This document shows, in pieces, positions 7,065 through 10,761 of a stretch of DNA of 10,761 nt; within the stretch, counting starts at the first letter, position 1, and each line of letters starts with the position of its first letter. The DNA lies in assembly GCA_029778935.1 (NCBI GenBank), contig JAKPBM010000098.1:1-10761 (forward strand), read 5' to 3'. The translations under genes were made by a program, and so were the position numbers. This DNA is from Bacillota bacterium. GTDB taxonomy: Bacteria > Bacillota > Clostridia > Oscillospirales > QAMX01. Below the pieces are notes generated by a model. The model saw only the letters and a program-made list of their open reading frames with translations, searched no databases and was not told the origin of the DNA.

Positions 7065-7210
7065 CAACGCGCCTGCCATGAGCCTGCCCTATGTGAGTTT
7101 CGCCTTGGGCCGCCGCCCCGAAGCGCAGGAAAGGTATTTTGCGCTTGCGTCCGGTTTCCCATCTGCTTGCGACGGCAGGCAAATTCAGCCGTTTTCAAAT
7201 ATCCCAATGA
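7065..7210. other. Intergenic stretch without a supported gene
   Basis: This holds the 3' untranslated region of the acetyltransferase. I see GCCTGCC repeated at a 4-base interval near 7071-7088 and a short hairpin candidate, TGCTTGC-gacg-GCAGGCA (7164-7181). Open frames exist on both strands but lack ribosome sites and recognisable domains. Confidence 0.35.
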
Positions 7211-7216
7211 TAGACC

Positions 7217-7242
7217 AAAAGCCCCGGAAACCGGGGCTTTTT
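7217..7242 (+). terminator. Rho-independent terminator of the acetyltransferase transcript
   Basis: GCCCCGG (7221-7227), loop AAA, CCGGGGC (7231-7237) and TTTTT follow an AAAA run (7217-7220). The A and T flanks on both sides mean it could also work on the opposite strand as a backup for pheT. Confidence 0.85.
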
Positions 7243-7256
7243 AGTAAAAAAGCAGC

Positions 7257-7289
7257 AAAAAAGGCGTCTCCTTTCGGAGCCGCCTTTTT
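7257..7289 (-). terminator. Rho-independent terminator of the pheST operon
   Basis: On the minus strand the stem GGCG-G-CTCC, tetraloop GAAA and GGAG-A-CGCC are followed by TTTTTT, with one mismatched pair in the stem. It begins 10 bases after the pheT stop codon. The T-rich flank on the plus strand would also let it stop rightward transcription that passes 7242. Confidence 0.85.
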
Positions 7290-7299
7290 CGTTTCCCTT

Positions 7300-9666
7300 T
7301 TATTGCCGCAGCAGGATGTTTTTCTCCGCAAGCGTCTTGACCACCGCGTCCGCCAGGGGCAAAACTTCCTCGCGGGTCAGCGTCTTTTCGTAGGACGAGA
7401 AGTACAGCCGCACGGTGATGCTCTTCCTCTCGCCTTCGTAGACGTCGATAACTTCCGCTTTTTGCAGCGGCGTCGCGCCGAACATGCCTTCCCAGGCGGG
7501 CACCAAATCGGCGTACACGGCACCTTCGGGCATCCAGAAGGACAGATCGATATAAATCCCCGGGAACTTGGACGGCTCGGCATAGCGGATGTCCTGCCGC
7601 GTGAGCGCCGCAAAGGTGTCCATGTCGATTTCGGCAAAGACGATGGCCGCCCGCTTGTCAAGCTTCTGGCCGCAGGCAGGGTGCAGCGTGGCCATGGAGC
7701 CGACTTTGACGCCGTTTGCAAACACGTCGGCGGTGTTCACCGGGTGCTGCCACGGGAACGCAGCTTCGGCGGAAGCAAATGTTGCGCCCTTGCCGCCCTT
7801 GATAGCGCCGATGGACGCTACCATATCCCGCAGGCGGAAGAACAGCTCTTTTTCGCTAACCGCCCGGCTGTACAGCACAATGGCCAGCTTCTTCCGCTCG
7901 TTGCAAAGCCCCTGCTCGTTGACGCCTTCCACCGCCCGGGCAATCTCAAACAAGCCGAACTCCTCGTCGTAGTTCCGGTTCTCGTAAGCAAAAACCAGCA
8001 GCGACGGCACCACCGACGGGCGCAGCACCGACTGTTCCGGCGCGGCGGCGTTGATGACGCGGACGTTCTCCATCGGGGCGATGCCGATTTCCTTGAGCTT
8101 TTTGTCGTCGTTCCAGATATACGAGTGCACCTCGTGGAGGCTGTACCGCTGCACCAGCAGGTCTTTAACGTCGTACTCGTCGGTCTTGCCGGCGGAGTAG
8201 CGGACCGGGGCCAGCGCGCTTCTGGTGGTGGAAATGGCGAAGTTGTCGTAGCCGTAGATGCGGGTGATTTCCTCGATTAAGTCCGCGGGGATGGTCACGT
8301 CCTTCGTGGCGCGCCAGGAAGGCACTGTGACGTCAAACGTGTCGCCGGAACGGACGACGCCAAACCCGAGGGAAACAAGCGTCTGTTCAATCTGATCGGC
8401 GGTGATGTCGATGCCCGTATAGCGGTCGACGTAGGCTTTGTCGATGGTCAGGCGGATAACGTCGAACTTCTTTACATAGGTGTCGGTCATGCGGGAGGTG
8501 ATGACGACGCCCGGGTCCGCTTCCCGCAGAAGATGCAGGAAGCGCTCGACGGCCAGGCTCGTCATCTCCGGGTCGAGGGATTTTTCGTAGCGCATGCTGG
8601 CGTCGGTGCGAAGACCCAGCCGCATGGACGTCTTGCGAATCCCCGAAGACTCGAAGTTGGCCGATTCCAAAAACAGCGAGTTGGTCTCGTCTGTAATCTC
8701 CGAATCCAAACCGCCCATAATGCCGGCGATGGCGACAGGCTCGCCCTTGCTGCAGATCATGAGGGTGTTTTCGTCAATCAGCCGGTCGTTGCCGTCCAAG
8801 GTGCGGAAGGTAAAGGGCTTGTCAAAGCGCTTGACTTCGATTTGCTGCACTTTTTGCAAATCGAAGGCGTGCATGGGCTGGCCCAGCTCCAGCATAAGGT
8901 AGTTGGTAAGGTCGGCCAAAAGGTTAATGCTGCGCAGGCCGCAGTAGTGCAGGCGGATGCGAAGGGCCGTAGGCGACACCTTGCGCAGGATGTTTTCCAC
9001 CGTCACGCCGCAGTACCGGTAGGCAAGCTCCGGCTCGTCAATCCGAATCTGCAGCTCGGGCAGGTGGGCAATTTCCGACGTGGGGAACACGGCAAGAGGT
9101 TTCAGGGGCCTTCCGACCAGCGCCGCAAACTCCCTGGCGATGCCGTAATGGCCCCAGAGGTCGGGCCGGTTGGTCAAAGACTTGTTGTCCACCTCGAAGA
9201 TGACGTCTTCAATGGGGTAGATATCTTTGATATCCGTTCCCAGGGGCACGTTTTCCGTGATTTCCATCAAGCCCGAGTGGTCGCCGCTGATGCCCAGCTC
9301 CGCTTCCGAGCAGCACATGCCCTCGGACATAAACCCGGCCACTTCCGTTTTCAAAATGTCCTTGCCGCTTACCTTGCCGCCGGCCTTGGCAAAGGGCACC
9401 ACCATCCCGACGCGCACGTTGGGCGCGCCGCAAACCACGTTATACACGCCGTCGCCGGCGTCGACCTTCAGAAGGTGCAGCTTTTTGGAGTTGGGGTGGT
9501 CGTTGACTTCTAAAATTTGGGCCACAACGACGTTTTCCACGTCCCGGCCTTTATAGTAAATGTCCTCCACTTCCGCCGTAGACAGGGTGAAGCGGTGGAT
9601 CAGCTGTTCCAGATTCTGGCCGGAAAGGTCCACAAAATCGGAAATCCAGTTCATTGAGACAAGCAT
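7300..9666 (-). CDS. pheT: Phenylalanyl-tRNA synthetase beta subunit
   Basis: The 788-residue beta subunit of the alpha2-beta2 enzyme that charges tRNA-Phe; normal length for full bacterial PheT. An N-terminal stretch MNWISDFVDLSG leads into the tRNA-binding OB fold (about 40-150, with NDHPNSKKLHLLKVDAGDG, VVCGAPNV and SEGMCCSEAELG). The FEVDNKSLTNRPDLWGHYG block follows. Then comes the B3/B4 domain carrying the editing site (about 215-370), the B5 domain (about 400-480, with VPSWRATKDVTIPADLIEEI and IYGYDNF) and the catalytic-like core. The C-terminal FDX-ACB anticodon-binding domain spans 697-788, from EPSKFPGIYIDLSFWMP. It starts 15 bases after the pheS stop with AAAGGGGA before the ATG, so the two are translated from one message. 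Confidence 0.98.
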   Translation of the reverse strand: MLVSMNWISDFVDLSGQNLEQLIHRFTLSTAEVEDIYYKGRDVENVVVAQILEVNDHPNSKKLHLLKVDAGDGVYNVVCGAPNVRVGMVVPFAKAGGKVSGKDILKTEVAGFMSEGMCCSEAELGISGDHSGLMEITENVPLGTDIKDIYPIEDVIFEVDNKSLTNRPDLWGHYGIAREFAALVGRPLKPLAVFPTSEIAHLPELQIRIDEPELAYRYCGVTVENILRKVSPTALRIRLHYCGLRSINLLADLTNYLMLELGQPMHAFDLQKVQQIEVKRFDKPFTFRTLDGNDRLIDENTLMICSKGEPVAIAGIMGGLDSEITDETNSLFLESANFESSGIRKTSMRLGLRTDASMRYEKSLDPEMTSLAVERFLHLLREADPGVVITSRMTDTYVKKFDVIRLTIDKAYVDRYTGIDITADQIEQTLVSLGFGVVRSGDTFDVTVPSWRATKDVTIPADLIEEITRIYGYDNFAISTTRSALAPVRYSAGKTDEYDVKDLLVQRYSLHEVHSYIWNDDKKLKEIGIAPMENVRVINAAAPEQSVLRPSVVPSLLVFAYENRNYDEEFGLFEIARAVEGVNEQGLCNERKKLAIVLYSRAVSEKELFFRLRDMVASIGAIKGGKGATFASAEAAFPWQHPVNTADVFANGVKVGSMATLHPACGQKLDKRAAIVFAEIDMDTFAALTRQDIRYAEPSKFPGIYIDLSFWMPEGAVYADLVPAWEGMFGATPLQKAEVIDVYEGERKSITVRLYFSSYEKTLTREEVLPLADAVVKTLAEKNILLRQ

Positions 9667-9681
9667 GCTTCTATCCCCTTT

Positions 9682-10710
9682 CTACTTGGCGGTAAACTGG
9701 GCCAGGCTCGCCAAATCGCCGCTGTTGAAATCGCGAATGTCGCTCACGCCGTACTTCATCATGGCCAGGCGCGTAAGCCCCAGGCCGAAGGCAAAGCCCG
9801 TGTACTCGTCCGGGTCGATGCCGCCGTAGCGTAGCACGTTGGGATGAATCATGCCGCAGGGGCAAAGTTCCAGCCAGCCCGAATGCTTGCAGGAAGGGCA
9901 CCCTGTGCCGCCGCAAATCTGGCAGTTCACGTCCAGCTCAAAGCCCGGCTCTACGAAGGGGAAGAAGCCCGGCCGCAGCCGGACAGACACGTCCCGCTGG
10001 AACACCTCGGACAGCATGGTCTTCATGAAATAGATTAGGTTGGAAATGGAGATGTCCTTGTCGATCATCATGCCTTCCATCTGGAAGAAGGTGTTTTCGT
10101 GGGAAGCGTCGGTGGATTCATTTCTAAAGCACCGCCCGGGGAAAATCGCCCGTAAGGGCGCTCCGTACTTGCGCATAATGGAGTTCTGCGCGGCGGAAGT
10201 ATGGGTTTTTAAAAGCTGCCCGTTGCTGAGATAATACGTGTCCTGCATATCTCTTGCGGGGTGGTGCTTAGGGATGTTAAGCGCTTCAAAGCAGGCAAAG
10301 TCGTCCACAATCTCGGGGAAATCCTCCACGGTAAAGCCCATGCTGTGGAAGATGTCCTCCAGCTCCCGCTGCACCAGCGTAATGGGGTGGTAAGACCCCT
10401 TCTTCTCCGTGCTCGGAAGCGACACGTCGTATTTTTCCGCCGAGAGGACTTTCCTTTCCAGCTCCTCAGCGGCAAGCCGCTCCTGCGTCTGGGCGATGGA
10501 CTCCTCGGCCCGGCGCTTCAGGTCGTTAATGAGCTGGCCAATCGTCTTTTTCTGCTCCGCAGGCACGGCCTGCAGGCCTTTTAACAGCTCGGTCACTTTG
10601 CCCTTTTTGCCCAGATACGCCACGCGAATCTGTACCAGCGCGGCCGTATCCTGCACGCCGCACAAATCGATGCGCAGCTGTTCCCAAACAGCCTGGAGTT
10701 GCTGTTGCAT
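9682..10710 (-). CDS. pheS: Phenylalanyl-tRNA synthetase alpha subunit
   Basis: The 342-residue catalytic alpha subunit, normal length. The N-terminal coiled coil (about 1-90) binds tRNA-Phe. Class II motif 1 is near HPITLVQRELEDIFHSMGF (108-126), motif 2 is GRCFRNESTDASHENTFFQ (192-210) and motif 3 is GFAFGLGLTRLAMMKYG (305-321), with A307 at the residue that sets amino-acid selectivity. Motif 2 reads TDASHE, closer to the Thermus type than to the E. coli one. A Cys-rich insert, C263-x2-C266-x4-C271-x2-C274, followed by C283-P-C285, could bind zinc. The start is set by AGGAGG (10723-10718) seven bases upstream. First gene of the pheST operon, probably controlled by the hairpin just upstream. 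Confidence 0.98.
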   Translation of the reverse strand: MQQQLQAVWEQLRIDLCGVQDTAALVQIRVAYLGKKGKVTELLKGLQAVPAEQKKTIGQLINDLKRRAEESIAQTQERLAAEELERKVLSAEKYDVSLPSTEKKGSYHPITLVQRELEDIFHSMGFTVEDFPEIVDDFACFEALNIPKHHPARDMQDTYYLSNGQLLKTHTSAAQNSIMRKYGAPLRAIFPGRCFRNESTDASHENTFFQMEGMMIDKDISISNLIYFMKTMLSEVFQRDVSVRLRPGFFPFVEPGFELDVNCQICGGTGCPSCKHSGWLELCPCGMIHPNVLRYGGIDPDEYTGFAFGLGLTRLAMMKYGVSDIRDFNSGDLASLAQFTAK

Positions 10711-10723
10711 ACTTCTTCCTCCT

Positions 10724-10761
10724 CTATAAATAAAGCTTCGCCCCCTGCTTGGGGCGAAGCT
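10724..10761 (-). terminator. Leader terminator (attenuator) upstream of pheS, probably the end of a T-box leader
   Basis: On the minus strand AGCTTCGCCCC (10761-10751), loop AAGCAG and GGGGCGAAGCT (10744-10734) form a perfect 11-bp stem, followed by the T-rich TTATTTATA. It ends only a few bases before the pheS ribosome site, so it cannot end an upstream gene without also blocking pheS; it makes sense as a conditional terminator. In Bacillota such stems with a CGCCCC 5' arm before aminoacyl-tRNA synthetase genes usually belong to T-box leaders that sense uncharged tRNA. The diagnostic T-box sequence would lie beyond the window, so that identity is inference. Confidence 0.7.

Noticed and set aside
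7078..8280. A 400-codon plus-strand open frame after the acetyltransferase
   Set aside because: It crosses both hairpin terminators and runs antisense to pheT, has no ribosome site and shows shadow-type composition.
8533..9513. A 326-codon plus-strand open frame opposite pheT
   Set aside because: Antisense shadow rich in His, Gln, Val and Arg; no ribosome site or domain, and pheT on the other strand is unmistakable.
1..10761. CRISPR arrays, insertion sequences, tRNA or rRNA genes, or a phage-defence system
   Set aside because: No regularly spaced repeats, transposase or integrase motifs, tRNA-like folds or defence-associated domains were seen on either strand.

Overview
This is about 10.8 kb of a high-GC (roughly 60% by eye) bacterial chromosome. 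Shine-Dalgarno sites of the AGGAGG type precede most genes. The PheS/PheT sequences, the acetyltransferase and the small P-loop kinase remnant resemble those of Clostridia (Bacillota), perhaps a gut Oscillospirales member. That placement is inference from protein texture, not from a marker gene search.

Layout, left to right. (1) A leftward two-gene carbohydrate operon: a BNR-repeat sialidase-like protein (3003 to 1981), then, 19 bases on, a glycoside hydrolase family 2 enzyme (from 1961) whose 3' end runs off the left edge. Neither has a signal peptide, so both probably act in the cytoplasm on imported oligosaccharides. Their promoter (TTGCCT-17-TATACT) overlaps a perfect 9-bp inverted repeat that looks like an operator. 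(2) A divergent, rightward P-type calcium-transporting ATPase (3151-5694) with all catalytic motifs. (3) A decayed P-loop kinase-like gene (5756-6231) whose pieces lie in three frames, closed by a strong terminator (6300-6324). (4) A strong promoter (6348-6376), an unusually long leader of about 210 bases and a GNAT acetyltransferase (6597-7064). (5) A convergent boundary with two back-to-back hairpin terminators (7217-7289). (6) The leftward pheS-pheT operon (10710 to 7300), encoding both subunits of phenylalanyl-tRNA synthetase. A terminator-like hairpin lies directly before the pheS ribosome binding site at the right edge and is probably the end of a transcription-attenuation leader.

The two carbohydrate genes and the two synthetase genes are clear functional units. 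The ATPase, the kinase remnant and the acetyltransferase look like independent housekeeping or accessory genes. I see no mobile element, CRISPR array, tRNA, rRNA or recognisable new multi-gene system. The less ordinary material is regulatory: the operator-like repeat at 3054-3083, the leader at 6377-6596 and the attenuator at 10734-10761.
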